Assembly (NCBI GenBank): GCA_030068075.1
Contig: CM057841.1
Span: 46,913,030-46,977,029, forward strand
DNA: 64,000 nt
From: Paguma larvata
Lineage: Eukaryota; Chordata; Mammalia; Carnivora; Viverridae
Direction of reading: 5' to 3'
In this document: in pieces, positions 22,751-34,420 of the stretch
Layout: each line of letters opens with the position of its first letter
Position numbering within the stretch: position 1 is the stretch's first letter
The notes under the pieces: model-generated
Database searches by the model: none
Told to the model about the DNA's origin: nothing
The model's input: the letters and a program-made list of their open reading frames with translations, nothing else
Translations under genes and position numbers: made by a program

Positions 22751-22937
22751 AGTGACTACCAGGGGCTAGGGAGAGGGGAAAGTGGGGAATTGTTGTTTAT
22801 TAAGCACAAAATTTCAGTTTGGAAAGACAAAAAAGTTCTGGAGATGGATGGAGCGATGGCTACATGATGATGTGAATATACTATACGTAATGCCACTGAA
22901 CTGTACAATTAAAAATGGCTAAAATGCTAACTTTTAA

Positions 22938-23150
22938 GGCACCTGGGTGGCTCAGTTAAGCGTCCGACTTTGGCTCAGGTCATGATCTCATGAGTTTGAG
23001 CCCACGTCAGGCTCTGTGCTGACAGCTCAGCAGCTCAGAGCCTGGAGCCTACTTCGAATTCTGGGTCTCCTTCTCCTCTCTCTCCCTGCCTTCCCCCCAC
23101 ATGTGCTCTGTCTCTTTCTCTCTCTCAAAAATAAACATTTTAAAAATTGT
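22938..23150 (+). mobile_element. Felid SINE inside L1
   Basis: Head AAGGCACCTGGGTGGCTCAG, complete body, AAATAAACATTTT tail. Confidence 0.95.
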
Positions 23151-23214
23151 TAATGCTAACTTTTAGATGATGTATATTTTACCACAATAAAAAACTGTTC
23201 ATAACAAAAAATTT

Positions 23215-23429
23215 TTTAATTTTTTTTAATGTTTACTTATATTCGAGAGAGAGACACATACACAGCATGAGCGGGGGAAGGGCAGAGATGTGGAGACAGA
23301 ATCCGAGGCAGGCTTTAGGCTCTGAGCTGTCAGCACAGAGCCCAACGTGGGGCTCGAACCCATGAGCCATGAGATCATGACCCGAGCCAAAGTCAGATTC
23401 TTAAGGAACTGAGCCACCCAGGCACCCCC
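23215..23429 (-). mobile_element. Felid SINE
   Basis: Poly-T start, GAGAGAGA body, end GAGCCACCCAGGCACCCCC. Confidence 0.95.
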
Positions 23430-23924
23430 ATAACAGAATTTTTTAAATTAAGTCTATGTCATGAAGGGGATTAAGTAAACAGTATATATACTAATCATTT
23501 AAATGCAAAATATGGAATCTTCTACCAGAAAACTGATTCTAGATTAAGAGAGATTAATAAGACATAATAACCAAATGAAATACATAAAACTCATTGGATC
23601 CTGGTTAAAAAAAGAAAACATACTGGGGAAAAACTTAGGAAATTTATATGTGTGTTGAATATTAGAATATATGAAATTGTTAATTTTCACAGGTGTAATG
23701 ATTGTAGTTGAGTAGGAGAGTGTTCTTATTCTTAGGAGATGTATGTTGAACTATGTAAAAGTGAAGGATCATGGTGTCTGCAACTTACTTCCAAATTGTT
23801 CCAGAAAACAAAAAACGTGTGTATTTACACTAGGCTAGTCTATATCTCCATGGCAAGTGGTACTTTTCCCCCAGAAATGACCAGATTAAACCAAGTTCCC
23901 AGGAATAAATATATTATGATTCTG

Positions 23925-24144
23925 GTTTTTTTTTAAATTTTTTTAACATTTATTTATTTCTGAGAATGTGAGAGAGACACAGAGCGGGGGAGGGTCAGAG
24001 AGAGAGGTGGACACAGAATCTGAAACAGGCTCCAGGCTCCAAGCTGTCAGCACAGAGCCCGATGTGGGGCTCAAACTCACAAACTGTGAGATTCTGACCT
24101 GAGCCGAAGTCAGACGCTTAACCAACTGAGCCACCCAAGTGCCC
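23925..24144 (-). mobile_element. Felid SINE
   Basis: Perfect duplication TATGATTCTG at 23,915-23,924 and 24,145-24,154. Confidence 0.96.
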
Positions 24145-24483
24145 TATGATTCTGTTCTGCATTTAGTTTAAAAGCAGAATAAAGGGGACTGAATTTAATA
24201 TCTTCTGTTTTTAAAGAGTAAAAATATGTTTGTTTTACTCATTTGAGAAAACGTGTGGGGTTTAATGACACACTTCTCATGCCATCATTAATTAGTTGGA
24301 ATATATTGCTTAAAGTGTACTTATTATTTTTTATTTTAAATTTAACACAATAATAATAATATGCAAACTGTTCAGTAAACCTGCTTTTTATACTTAATAT
24401 GTCCTGCATACAATTTTTTTATTTAAATAATTTATTTTCAAATTGGTTTCCTATACTTTCTCAAATTGGTTTCCGTGCATATA

Positions 24484-24666
24484 ATTTTTTAAAGATTTTA
24501 AAAAATATTTTTGAGAGAGACAGAGTGCAAGTGGGGGAGGGGCAGGGACAGAGGGAGACACAGAATCCAAAGCAGGCTCCAGGCTCTGAGCTGTCAGCAC
24601 AGAGCCCAACACAGGGCTCAAATCCACTAACTGTGAGATCATGATCTGAGCCAAAGGTGGACACTT
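24484..24666 (-). mobile_element. Felid SINE, head-truncated
   Basis: Poly-T and GAGAGAGACAGAG body present. The reverse-complement head stops at 'gagccaaaggtggacac' without the CCACCCAGG cap. Confidence 0.88.
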
Positions 24667-24952
24667 AAAGATTTTATTTTTAAGTAATCTCTACAGGGGT
24701 GCCTGTGTGGCTCAGTGAGTTAAGCGTCTGACTCTTGATTTCAGCTCAGGTCATGATCTCATGGTCAAAGAACCAAGATCTGCATTGGGTTCCACACTGA
24801 GCATGAAGCCTGCTTGGCATTCTTTCTCTTCCTCCCTCTCGCTGCCCCTCCCCCCCTCAAAATAAGTAAATAAACATTAAAAACACAAAATAATCTCTAC
24901 ATCCAACGTGGGACTTGAACTTAAGAGTCCCATACTCTATCAGCTGAGTCAG
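24667..24952 (-). mobile_element. Short CAN-type SINE split by another SINE
   Basis: The left piece (24,667-24,695) and right piece (24,891-24,952) join into one short SINE. The duplicated junction TAATCTCTACA shows where the younger copy went in. Confidence 0.85.
24696..24890 (+). mobile_element. Felid SINE nested in a short SINE
   Basis: Head GGGGTGCCTGTGTGGCTCAG. Perfect duplication TAATCTCTACA at 24,685-24,695 and 24,891-24,901. Confidence 0.95.
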
Positions 24953-24959
24953 CATATCT

Positions 24960-25890
24960 TTTCCTGTCAATACATATAGCTCCATCTTTAACAATGGAAG
25001 CAAGTATACCATTATTTAGCCAATAATCTCTTATTGATACTTAGGTTGATTCCAATAATGTTTTGTAATGTACTATAGTGAATATCACTCTAAATATATA
25101 TGTGCATACTTTCAGATCATTTTTATCAGACTATTTATTAAAGACAGATTCCCATAAGTGGTATTGCTAGGTCAAAGGGTATGCATATTTAAATTTTTGA
25201 TTCGCACGTTCTCCCCTTCCCCAAATTCATATGTTGAAGTACTAACCCCCAGTATCTCAGAATGTGACCTTACTTGGAGATTGGGTCTTTATAGAGGTAG
25301 TCAAGTTAAAATGAGGTCCTTAAAGAGGGTCCTACTCCAGTATCACTTGTGTCCCCATTAAAAGGTGAAATTTGAGACAGACATACGCGCAGGGAGTACA
25401 CCAAGTGAAGATGAAGGCAGAAGCAAAGCATCTACAAACCAAGAAACACCAAAGATTGCCAACAAACCACCAGAAGCTAGGGAGACGCCTGGAACCAATT
25501 CTTCCTTACAGCCCTCAGAAGAACTAACCCTATTAACACTTTGATGTAGAACTTCTAGCCTCCAGAGTCATGAGACAATAAATTCCTGTTGTTTAAGCCA
25601 CCTAGTTTGTGGGACTTTGTTAAAGCAGCCCTAGCAAACTAGTACAACCCATTACCAGAGGGCTCTCCCAGAAGGTTCTGTTATTTTATCCTCCTAGTAA
25701 TAGTGTATGAGAGTGCCCATTTCCTCATACTCCCCAACTGTGGGCATTGTCAATCCTTCTAATCTTTTTGACACTAAGAAATTATTTTAATTTGCCTATC
25801 TTTGAACATTAGTAAGATTGACTAGCTTGTAAATAGTGTGCCCATTGTAGTCTTTTGCCCATTTTCCTAATGGTGCAAGTAAACTCTTAA
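24960..25890 (-). mobile_element. Old L1 3' region interrupted by an LTR
   Basis: Antisense L1 3' text before (24,990-25,190) and after (25,650-25,880) the LTR: 'ggtattgctaggtcaaagg' on the left, 'tttgcccattttcctaatgg' on the right. Confidence 0.7.
25195..25648 (+). mobile_element. MLT1A-type solo LTR (ERVL-MaLR)
   Basis: Matches the MLT1A long terminal repeat as I know it: 'aattcatatgttgaagtact' near the start, 'cagaatgtgacctta', 'gagacaataaattcctgttg' and 'gcagccctagcaaactagta' at the end. It is a lone LTR of an extinct endogenous retrovirus-like family, with no coding interior. It sits inside an older L1. Confidence 0.85.
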
Positions 25891-26039
25891 AATAATTTTT
25901 TATGGTAATGCATAAACAGCAAACCACACACACACACAGCTGAAAAAGATGTAAACACTAAGTCTCCTTCCTCTGCCCCCCTTAGTCTTTTAGTCCCTCA
26001 GTCTAGAACAGAATAATTATTGTTACCAGATTCTGGTGC

Positions 26040-26180
26040 CTTGGAGGAAGTTACTTAATCTCTTTGTGCCTCAGTTTCCTCATCTGTAAAATGGGAATAA
26101 CATCACCTACCTTAATAAAATTGTTATGAGGATTAAATATGCTAATTACAAGAAGCTCTTAGAACAGTGTATTGAACAGA
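26040..26180 (+). repeat. MIR element
   Basis: Core text 'cctcagtttcctcatctgta' followed by 'aaaatgggaataacatcacc' is the standard MIR 3' half. Confidence 0.9.
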
Positions 26181-26329
26181 TAATGTTTAATGCTTTCAAA
26201 ATCCTTCCAGTGATGTTATGTGCATATAAAGCTATATACATATATATGCCCTTTTTTTTTTACACATGTACTAGCATACTATACATGCTATACTATAACG
26301 TGTACTGCAACTTGCATTAAGATATATAT

Positions 26330-26690
26330 CTTGGAGATTGTTCCATATCAGTAGTTTTCAATAATTTTCATTCTTTTAAAGGACTGCATAATATTTCAAT
26401 ATATATGTGTACTATAATTTTTTAGCACTGTTCTGTTGATGCAAATTTAGATTATTTCCAATATTTTGCCTCTATAAACAATGCTACACTGACTAGATGT
26501 TGGCCTGCATGGATTGTATTTATTGGGTAAATTCTTAGAAGCAGAACTGGGTCAAAGGGTAGGTATATTTTTAATGCTAATAGATATTGCCAAATCACCC
26601 TTGAAAGAGGTAGTTTCAATTTACATTGCCACCAATGTATGAGCGCTTCTATTTCCCCATGCCCTGAGTAGCATAGTGTGTTTAGATAAC
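26330..26690 (-). repeat. Old L1 3' fragment
   Basis: Antisense L1 text such as 'aaacaatgctacactgac' and 'agaactgggtcaaagggta'. Confidence 0.65.
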
Positions 26691-27430
26691 TTTTGGAATA
26701 GTTGACAGTATTGCAACTTTGTTCAAACCATGAAAGTAAAGATGAGTGGAAAGTGCCATTGAGTCCATGTCTTGCTAAAGGTGACATGATTCATTCAGAA
26801 AAATTGCTTCCTACCAAGCAGTTGCTTCCATTCAGCATCATTCATCACCTGTGTTCTGTCCTACTTATTTAGATCTCAGAATATATCAGTGTAAATTGTA
26901 CCACACCAGCCAGTTATCCAAACAGTACCACTGTCCCTGACTGAACACACCAGGATCATTCAGAAGTGAAACATAATTAAAAAAAAATCAAACTGACTCA
27001 CTTTATTTTGCTTGAAAATCCTATTGTACTGTTAGGATATAAGTTAACGCGTAACATTTCTTTGATTAACGAAGCAGTACCTCTTTTTTGTGTAAATGAC
27101 TGTAACTAGTGGCCATAACAAAAACTTGATATAGTACTTGAACCCAATAGAATGAGAGTCCGTAACTGGTCTGCAGGCCAAGATCAATCAGGGCTGTTTT
27201 TTTTTGTGCAGTCTCTCCAGCTAAGAATGGTTTTTACAGTACTAATGGGCTGTAAAAACAACAACAAACAAAAGGAAAGGAAAGAAGAACACGTAAAAGA
27301 ATCCTTATGTGCCCACAAAGCCTAAAATATTTATTAACTGGCCATTTACAGAAAAGGCTTGCTGACTGAAAGCAAAGTGCTATACTCTGTATAAGAGAGA
27401 AAGGAAAGATGATGAGTAGAGAGTAATTTG
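26690..27430. other. Non-coding stretch, nothing recognised
   Basis: No repeat or exon recognised with confidence. Confidence 0.5.
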
Positions 27431-27437
27431 CCTTTTT

Positions 27438-27637
27438 TCTTTTTTTTTTTTAAGCTTATTTATTTTTAGAGAGAGGAGGGAGAGAAGCAGAGAGAGGGAG
27501 AGAGAGGATTGCAAGCTGGCTCCACGCTGTCAGTACAGAGCCCAACTCAGGGCTTGAACCCATGAACTGTGAGGCTATAACCTGAGCCAAAACCAAGAGT
27601 CAGATGTTTAACTGACTGAACCACCCAGGCGCCCCTT
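27438..27637 (-). mobile_element. Felid SINE
   Basis: Poly-T start and end CACCCAGGCGCCCC. Flanks TTGCCTTTTTTCTTTT / TTGTCTTTTTTCTTTT. Confidence 0.95.
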
Positions 27638-27849
27638 GTCTTTTTTCTTTTAAGTAGTAACATTTAGAAAAGGGAAAGTCTTGGAAATATAAAATAGGAA
27701 CCACTCTGGACATCTTCATAGGGCCTGTAGAAAAATAAAGAGCATTTTTTAGAGCATCTATGGAATGATTCTTCATAGAACTAATTAATATAATTAATTA
27801 GGGCTACATACAAATATTAAGTATCTCCAGGGTATTTTTTAGTTGACAA

Positions 27850-28010
27850 GATACTTACAAGCACATTACCTCAATTTGAGGCTCATAACACTCCTTTGAA
27901 ACAAATGTGAGTCAGAATTCATTGTTAGTATTTACAGGAGAAAACTGAAGCTCAGAGCTGTAGTGATCAATCCAAGGTCAACAGGTATAAGCATCAAGGT
28001 CAGATCTTGA
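27850..28010 (-). repeat. MIR-like fragment
   Basis: Reverse MIR wording: 'gagaaaactgaagctcagag' then 'ccaaggtcaacaggt'. Confidence 0.65.
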
Positions 28011-28885
28011 TCCAGATCTTGATACTAGATATATTCTTCGATTATTCATAATGATTTGCATCCTAGTTTTACCTCCAATTCATATATATTGACTTTATCG
28101 ACAAATGAAAAGAAAAATGCATTTAATCACAGTTATGACTCTGATTTGGGTTCACATACAAGATCACAAGAGAGTTGTCAAGTCAGATTGTTTTCATGGC
28201 ATTTATCATCATTGCAATCATCCTAGAAAACTTAAGTTTTCCTTAAATGACTCTAAAGGGATGAAAATATAACTCTAGATTCTAAATATAAACTCAAAAG
28301 TTAAAACTATCCCCTTGAAGTATGAGGTTCTTATCAAGACTATATGGTACTGGCCTAAGGACAGACATATAGATCAATGGTATAGAATGGAAAGTCCAAA
28401 AATAAACCCATACATTTATGGTCAATTGATACTCAGCAAGTATAGTAAGACAATTCAATGGGGAAAAGAATATACTTTTCAACAAATAATTCTAGAAAAA
28501 CTGGATATCCACATGCAAAAGAATAAAATTGAACCTCCCTGTCTCACACTTAGGCAAAAATTTACTCAAAATGGATCAAAATCTTAAATGTAAGAGCTAA
28601 AACTATAAAACTCTTAGAAGAAAACATGGGTGTAAATCTTTAGACTGTGAACTGGGAAGTGATTTTTTAGATATGACACCTAAATCACAAGCAGTCAAAG
28701 AAAAATACACAAATTGGACTGCATACATAAAAATCTTTGATGTTTCAAATGACATTGTCAAGAAAGTAAAAAGACAGTTTACACAATGACAAAATTTTTT
28801 TGCAAACCGCGCATCCTATAAGGGTCTAGTATCCAGAGTATTAAAAAACTACAACTCTCACAAAGCAACATTAAAAAGACAAAGA

Positions 28886-29058
28886 GGGGCACCTGAGTGG
28901 CTTAGTCAGTGAAGCATCCCGGCTCAGATCATGATCTCAAGGTCCATGAGTTCAGGCCCTGCGTCAGGTTCTGTGCCGACAGCTCCAGCTTGGAGCCGGG
29001 AGCCTGCTTCAACTTCTGTGTCTTCCTCTCTCTCTGCCCCTCCTCTGCTCACGCTCTG

Positions 29059-29095
<37 letters not shown>

Positions 29096-29105
29096 AAAAA
29101 GATAA
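28886..29105 (+). mobile_element. Felid SINE inside L1
   Basis: Head GGGGCACCTGAGTGGCTTAG, (TC)n run at about 29,065-29,092, A-rich tail. Confidence 0.94.
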
Positions 29106-29648
29106 TATTTAAAAATTTTTAATAAAAAATAAAAAGGCAAATAACCCAATTTAAAAATGGGCAAGGGAGTTGTATAAGACATTCTCCAAACGGTCAATAA
29201 TAAGCACATAAGGTGTTCAACATCGTTAGTCATCAGAAAAATGTAAATCAAAACCACACTGAGTTATCACTTCACACCCCCTACAATGGCTAGAGTGGAA
29301 AAGAAAAACAGGAACAAATTTAGTCTAGATGTGGATAAATTGGAACCCTCCTACATTGCTGGTAGGAATATAAATGATGCAGGCACTTTGGGAAACAATT
29401 TGGCAGCTCTTCAAAAAGTTAAACATAGAGGTACCGTATGACCTAGCAATTTCACTCCTAGGTATATACCTAAGAGAATTGAAAACATATGTTCACACAA
29501 AAATTATATACAAATGTTCACAGCAAAATTTTTCAGAATAGCCTGAAAGCAGAAACAACACAAATATCCATCAACTGATAAATGGAAATAAAATGTAGTA
29601 TATCCATACACTGGCATATTATTTGGCCATAAAAAGAAATAAAGTATT

Positions 29649-29765
29649 GGGGCACCTGGCTGACTCAGTTGGTAGAGCACATGATCTTTGATCTCTAGGT
29701 CATGAGTTTAGACCCCACGTTGGAGGTAGAGTTTACTTAAAAAATTAAAAAAATTAAATAAAAAA
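29649..29765 (+). mobile_element. Short CAN-type SINE inside L1
   Basis: Head GGGGCACCTGGCTGACTCAG and 'gtagagtttacttaaaaaat' end, no CT body. Confidence 0.87.
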
Positions 29766-30059
29766 GGAATGAAGTACTGACACTTACTACAACATGAATG
29801 AACCATGAAAACATCCTGCTAAGTGAAAGGGACACAAAAGGCCCCATATTGTATGATTCCATTTATGTGAAATGTCCAGAATAGGCAAATCCATAGAGAC
29901 AGAAGGTAGCTGAGCGGTTGCCAAGGGCTATGGGGGAGGGGGAAGGAAGAGTGGGATTGACTACTAATGAGTATGGAGTTTCATTTTGGGGCAACAAAAA
30001 CGTTTTGGGATTAGATAATGGTGATGTTGCACAACCTTGTGAATATACTAAAAACCAGT

Positions 30060-30180
30060 GAAAGGCACACTCTAAACTGAGCCAAAGGGCTCCTTCTTTT
30101 GATGTCGGTTGTAAGTGTGAGCCTCATGTTGGGTGGAAAGATTGGTTAAAAATAAAATCTTTATCCCCCTCCTAAAAAAG
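30060..30180 (+). repeat. Fragment of a short CAN-type SINE
   Basis: Retains 'gagcctcatgttgggtgg' and 'aaaaataaaatcttta' but little of the head. Confidence 0.55.
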
Positions 30181-30549
30181 TGTGAATTTCATGCTGTGTG
30201 AATTATATCTTAAAAATTTTTTCATCTTAATAAATTTTTAAATGAATTTTTTAAATTATCTTACCAATACTGTTCTAATGTAAAGCCCTAACAAGGTCAT
30301 TGTAGAAGCCTGTAAATATAAAACAGATTAGGAAGCTATTACAAAGAAAAGTTTATAGGGTTGAAATGGAAAAAGAATAGCACAGCTCTGTGAGTTGATT
30401 GGGAAAGTAGAAATAAAAAATGAAGCTGAAAATGATTAATGAAAAAGTCTTCTAGTTCCACAAGTTTAGGTGAGAACAGAGGAAAAAGAAACTAATTCCT
30501 TATTTAATGACTTTTCCCTTATTTGATTACAACCCTGAGTCACACCACG

Positions 30550-30675
30550 TCAGAGACACAGGAGGGTTATAAGAATAGCATTATTATGATCCTATTTTAT
30601 TTGCAGCTCAAGGAATCAGAACGAGCTGCCCAGTTTCACACACTAACTTAACGATGAAGCCAAGAAATTTCACTG
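30550..30675 (-). repeat. MIR-like fragment
   Basis: Contains 'gatcctattttatttgcagc' and 'gctgcccagtttcacaca', resembling reversed MIR. Confidence 0.5.
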
Positions 30676-30737
30676 GAGGCTTTCCCCTAATGTTTTACCT
30701 CCTTGCTGTTTTCATGTTGAAAATTTCATCTATGTTG

Positions 30738-30914
30738 GGGCGCCTGGGTGGCTCACTGGGTTAAGCTTCCGACTCTTGATGTTAGCTCAGATCATGATCT
30801 CATGTTCATGGGATCAAGCCCTGCATCGAGGGGCTGTCAGCACACAGCCTGCTTGGGATTCTCTCTCTCTGCCCCTCCCCTGCTCTCTCTCTTGCTCTCA
30901 CTCAAAAGAAATAA
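30738..30914 (+). mobile_element. Felid SINE
   Basis: Head GGGGCGCCTGGGTGGCTCAC, short body. Confidence 0.94.
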
Positions 30915-31110
30915 GTATTTTTTAAGTTTATTTATTTTGAGAGAGAGAGAATGCAAGTCAAGGAGGGGCAGAGAGAAAGAGGGACAGAGAACGAGAATGA
31001 CAAGCAGGCTCTGCACTGTCAGTGTGGAGCCCCACGTGGACTCACAAACTGCGAGATCATGACCTGCACCAAAGTGAGGCGCTTACCCAACTCAGCCACC
31101 CAGGTGCCCC
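30915..31110 (-). mobile_element. Felid SINE, inverted next to the previous one
   Basis: T-rich start merges with the A-tail of the preceding plus-strand copy. End GCCACCCAGGTGCCCC. Confidence 0.93.
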
Positions 31111-31131
31111 AATAAGCAACTGTTAATAAAC

Positions 31132-31369
31132 TTTTTTTTCCTAAAATTTTTAAATGTTTTTTTATTTATTTTTGAGAGAGACAGAGAAAGACCGAGCATG
31201 AGTGGGGGAGGGGCAGAGAGAGAGAGAAAGGGAGACACAGAATCTGAAGCAGACTCCAGGCTCTGTGCTGACAGCTCAGAGCCCAACCAGGGGCTTTAAC
31301 TCGGGAATGGCAAGATTATGACCTGAGCCGAAGTCGGACACTTAACCGACTGAGCCACACAGGCACCCC
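31132..31369 (-). mobile_element. Felid SINE
   Basis: Poly-T start and end GAGCCACACAGGCACCCC. TAAACTTTTTTT / TAAACATTTTTT flanks. Confidence 0.93.
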
Positions 31370-31510
31370 ATAAACATTTTTTAAAAAAAGAAGGTATCAT
31401 CTATGTCAACTTTAAAGTGATATAATAAAGCTATATTCGGATCTCTCAGTCTCGACTCATCAGGAATTACTCTTAAGTATAAAAGCCAATGTTTATTCCA
31501 GTTTGCATTC

Positions 31511-32069
31511 TTTTTTCCCCCAAGTTTTCAGTTAAATTCTAGTTAGTGCAAATATTAGTTTCAGATGTAGAATTTAGTTATTCAACAATTAAATGCAACA
31601 TCTGGTGCTCATCACAAGTGCCCTCTTTAATACCCATTACCTATTTAACCCATCCCCCCACCCACCACCCCTCCAGTAACCATCAGTTTCTTTTCTATAT
31701 AGTTAAGAGTCTGTTTTATGCTTTGTCTCTCTCTTCTCCCCATATTCATTTGTTTTGTTTCTTAAATTCCACATATGCGTGAAATCATATGGTATTTGTC
31801 TTTCTCTGACCTATTTCATTTAGCATAATACTCTCTAGCTCCATCCATGTCATTGCAAATGGCAAAGTTTCATTATTTTTTTTATGGCTGAGTAATATTC
31901 CATTGTGTATATATTATAGCTTCTTTATCCATTCATCAGTCAATGGACATTTGGGCTCTTTCCATAATTTGGCCATTGATGATAATGTTATTATAAACAT
32001 TAGGATGTATGTATTTCTTTGAATTAATATTTTCATATCCTTTGGGTAAATACCTAATAGTGCAATTTG
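31511..32069 (-). mobile_element. 5'-truncated carnivore L1, 3' end
   Basis: Antisense L1 3' end: T-rich tail at 31,511, a pyrimidine-rich 3'UTR, then ORF2-end text 'taatattccattgtgtatat', 'atccattcatcagtcaatgg'. Flanked by TTCCAGTTTGCATTC (31,496) and TTCCGGCTTGCATTC (32,070). Confidence 0.85.
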
Positions 32070-32084
32070 TTCCGGCTTGCATTC

Positions 32085-32285
32085 TTTTTTTTAAAGTTTA
32101 TTTATTTTGAGAGAGAGAGAGAGTAAGACAGAGAGAGAGAGAGAAGGGCACAGAGAGAATCTCAAGCAGGTCCTGTGCTTTCAGCTCAGAGCCCAATGCA
32201 GGGCTTGAACTCATGAATGCTGAGATCATGACCTGAGCGGAAATCAAGTCAGACGCTTAACCAACTGAGCCACCCAGGCGTTCCT
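32085..32285 (-). mobile_element. Felid SINE abutting the L1
   Basis: Poly-T start directly after the L1 right flank and end GCCACCCAGGCGTTCC. A third copy of the target CCAGTTTGCATT follows at 32,286. Confidence 0.94.
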
Positions 32286-32689
32286 CCAGTTTGCATTTTG
32301 ATATGAAACTGTCTAAAAACATTCTTGTTAGATGAAAATATTCCATTTTCTGATTACTTAAGAATTAAAACTTAAAATGAAATTAAAATGTTTCCTTAAC
32401 TGAAATTAAAGAATAGTTTCTACTTAAATATCCCAGCCACAATAAATGAATGAATGAAACTATTTACTACACACTTGTAAAGGACGAAGTTCTTTCAATA
32501 CAGCCATTCTCTCACATTAAATACAAGATGCAGACAATGATATCATCTCACTGGAGGTTTATGGGAAGAACATTTTGCAAGAGCCGTCTATGCAAATACC
32601 AGGACTTGTTGCTTTAAAAACATGAGCTCTGCTGCCTTCCTGGGGCCAGGAATCACAAGGACCACTTGGATAATATTTTCATATCTTCA

Positions 32690-32850
32690 TTTTACTTAAT
32701 CCTATGATTACAACAACCCTATGAGAATAGAGGTTAGGAATTATTACATTATTATCCATTTTACATTGTAGGAAGCAGAGGTTCAGAATAGGGACTTGTC
32801 AAAAGCCACCAGGTTGGTCAGTGCAGAGCTCAAGGCTAGATCTTCTATTA
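32690..32850 (-). repeat. MIR element
   Basis: Reverse MIR: 'attacaacaaccctatgag', 'tccattttacattgtagga', 'aggttcagaatagggactt'. Confidence 0.8.
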
Positions 32851-33470
32851 CGAGATCTCATTTTGTTTTCACCGCATTCCCTACTTCAAGTAAGCTATGT
32901 CAGAGACAGGCTTTGGCATACTACAAGAACACAGCATAAGAGGAAGGAAACAAAGTAGTGAAGAAATAGGGATGATGACAAGGGAAGTAGGTGTCTTATT
33001 AGGAAGCGAATCTAACCACCTTCTATTGCCTCAAATACCCCTTAAGTGGTAACAACGCCAAAGTTACTCGATTCTATAGCCTATGCCCCCTAGGTCTACA
33101 GCTACTGTTATTTTACTAGTTAAGAAGCATGTTGGAGATTTAAATGCCTAAAAGAAATCTAAAGATTTTTCACTTCTGCAGTTCGGACAGAGGAACGTGG
33201 CCCCTCCCACAAAGGCCCGTGGCCCCTAGATCTGGATACACAATAGATGCGTAGGGGGACGAAAAAATCGTGAAGCGTCGGGGAAACCAAGGGAACAGGG
33301 TTTGGGTTGGGGGAAAGACTAACGTTGGGCTAAGCAGAGGGGGAGCCTGCGGTGGAGCTGTGGTTGCGGGATGTGGGTTCTGTGGCTGAACTCAAAGGTG
33401 AGGTAAGAAACCAGGGTCGGAGCTGACTGTCAGGGTGGAGTTCACAGGTCCAGGAAAGGTTAGGTTGCTT
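32851..33470. other. Flank of the second CpG island
   Basis: GC rises from about 33,180. Donor-like AAGGTGAGG and GAGGTAAG lie at 33,395-33,405, but no exon could be delimited. Confidence 0.45.
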
Positions 33471-33479
33471 ATAGACTTA

Positions 33480-34420
33480 CGGGGCTGAAGAAAGACCAAA
33501 GAGGGGACGATGCCGGGTGGTCTCCCGGGCGCGAGGATGGAGGCGAGGCCCCCCCTCGAACGTCTGTGATTGGATGTTCCCTTAAGTCCCGCCTCCCCAG
33601 ACCCCCTCTCCCCTCAAGCCCCGCCCACGCCGCCGGGCGCGCGCCTGGGGAGCGGGGAGGGGGACCAAGCTGGAGAAGGGGGGAGGGAGAGAGGAGAGGT
33701 TCGTGCACGCGCCCCACTCGCTGCGGGTGCGCGAGCAGCGCGCTCCCGCCGCCCGCGTCGCCATCTTTTCCCCCTCCGTCTGTCTGTCTGCCGTTGGCTT
33801 TGTCCGTCTGCAGCGCCGCCCCTCGGCTCCCCGCCACCGGCTCGGCCCGAAGCCGCACTCCGCCTGCCGGGGCCCAGTCCCAGAGAGCCCCGGCCCGGCC
33901 GGCCCGAGCTGCGGCCCGGGGCCCATTGTCCGGCGGTCCGTCTGTCCGGAGGCGGGGCCCAGGGACGCGGCGCGCCACGGAGCGCTGAGGCGCCGGGTAA
34001 AAAGACCCCCGTCTCCTTCTCCCCGGGGCTAGGCTGAGGATGCCGGGCCTCCTCGCCTTCCCCCTTGTTCGCCGGCTGTCGGTCCTTTTGTCTGTGTCTG
34101 GGGAGGGGGCTCGGAGCTCGCTTTGGCCGGGAGGCGGGGGCAGCCCAGGCTCCGGCGCTCCCCCTGCGCGGGGTTCCCGAGACGGGGCCGGACCCGGCTG
34201 GCTCCCCACCGGCCGTTCCTCTTTCAGTCCCTCTGGCGGTCTCGCGCGCGGGAGGGGCGTCCGCGCCGCAGCCCTCCCGCGGTGGGCCCAGGTCGGGCTG
34301 GGCCCGGCGTCTGACAGGCTAGGGTGGAGCTGGGGGAGGGGGAGGATGGGCGTGGGAGTGCAGACCCGGGTGTCAGTCCCGCGTCGCGGTCTCGCAGAAC
34401 GGCTTCTAAATTTAGATTTC
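33480..34420 (+). promoter_or_regulatory. ZNF821: CpG island; probable ZNF821 promoter and first exon
   Basis: Strongly CpG-rich, repeat-free. It has an inverted CCAAT box GTGATTGGATG (about 33,566-33,576), GC boxes such as CCCCGCCCAC near 33,620 and a YY1-like GTCGCCATCTTTTC near 33,758, a position typical just after a start site on the plus strand. A possible first-exon donor is CGCCGG|GTAAAA with the exon ending at 33,996. The next certain ZNF821 exon begins at 37,500. Long ORFs in both strands here come from the GC-rich composition, not from genes. Confidence 0.8.

Larger units (their letters stand above)
22490..23210 (+). mobile_element. Old L1 3' end, split by a SINE
   Basis: ORF2-end text from about 22,510 ('aaaatgtggcacatacatg', 'aatattatgcagcctaag') runs through the 3' region to 'ccacaataaaaaactgttc' near 23,200. 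A SINE at about 22,938-23,150 splits it with TAATGCTAACTTTTA-type repeats on both sides. Confidence 0.8.
28290..30060 (+). mobile_element. L1 ORF2 end plus 3' region, split by two SINEs
   Basis: About 1.4 kb of recognisable L1: 'atatggtactggcctaagg', 'agatcaatggtatagaatgg', 'caaaaatggatcaaaatc'-like, then 'gagttatcacttcacaccc' and 'ttggaaccctcctacattgc'. The 90-residue ORF at 28,315 is a remnant of ORF2. Other frames are closed by stops. Confidence 0.85.

Noticed and set aside
28315..28587. 90-residue ORF as a host gene
   Set aside because: A remnant of L1 ORF2, flanked by more L1 sequence and stops.
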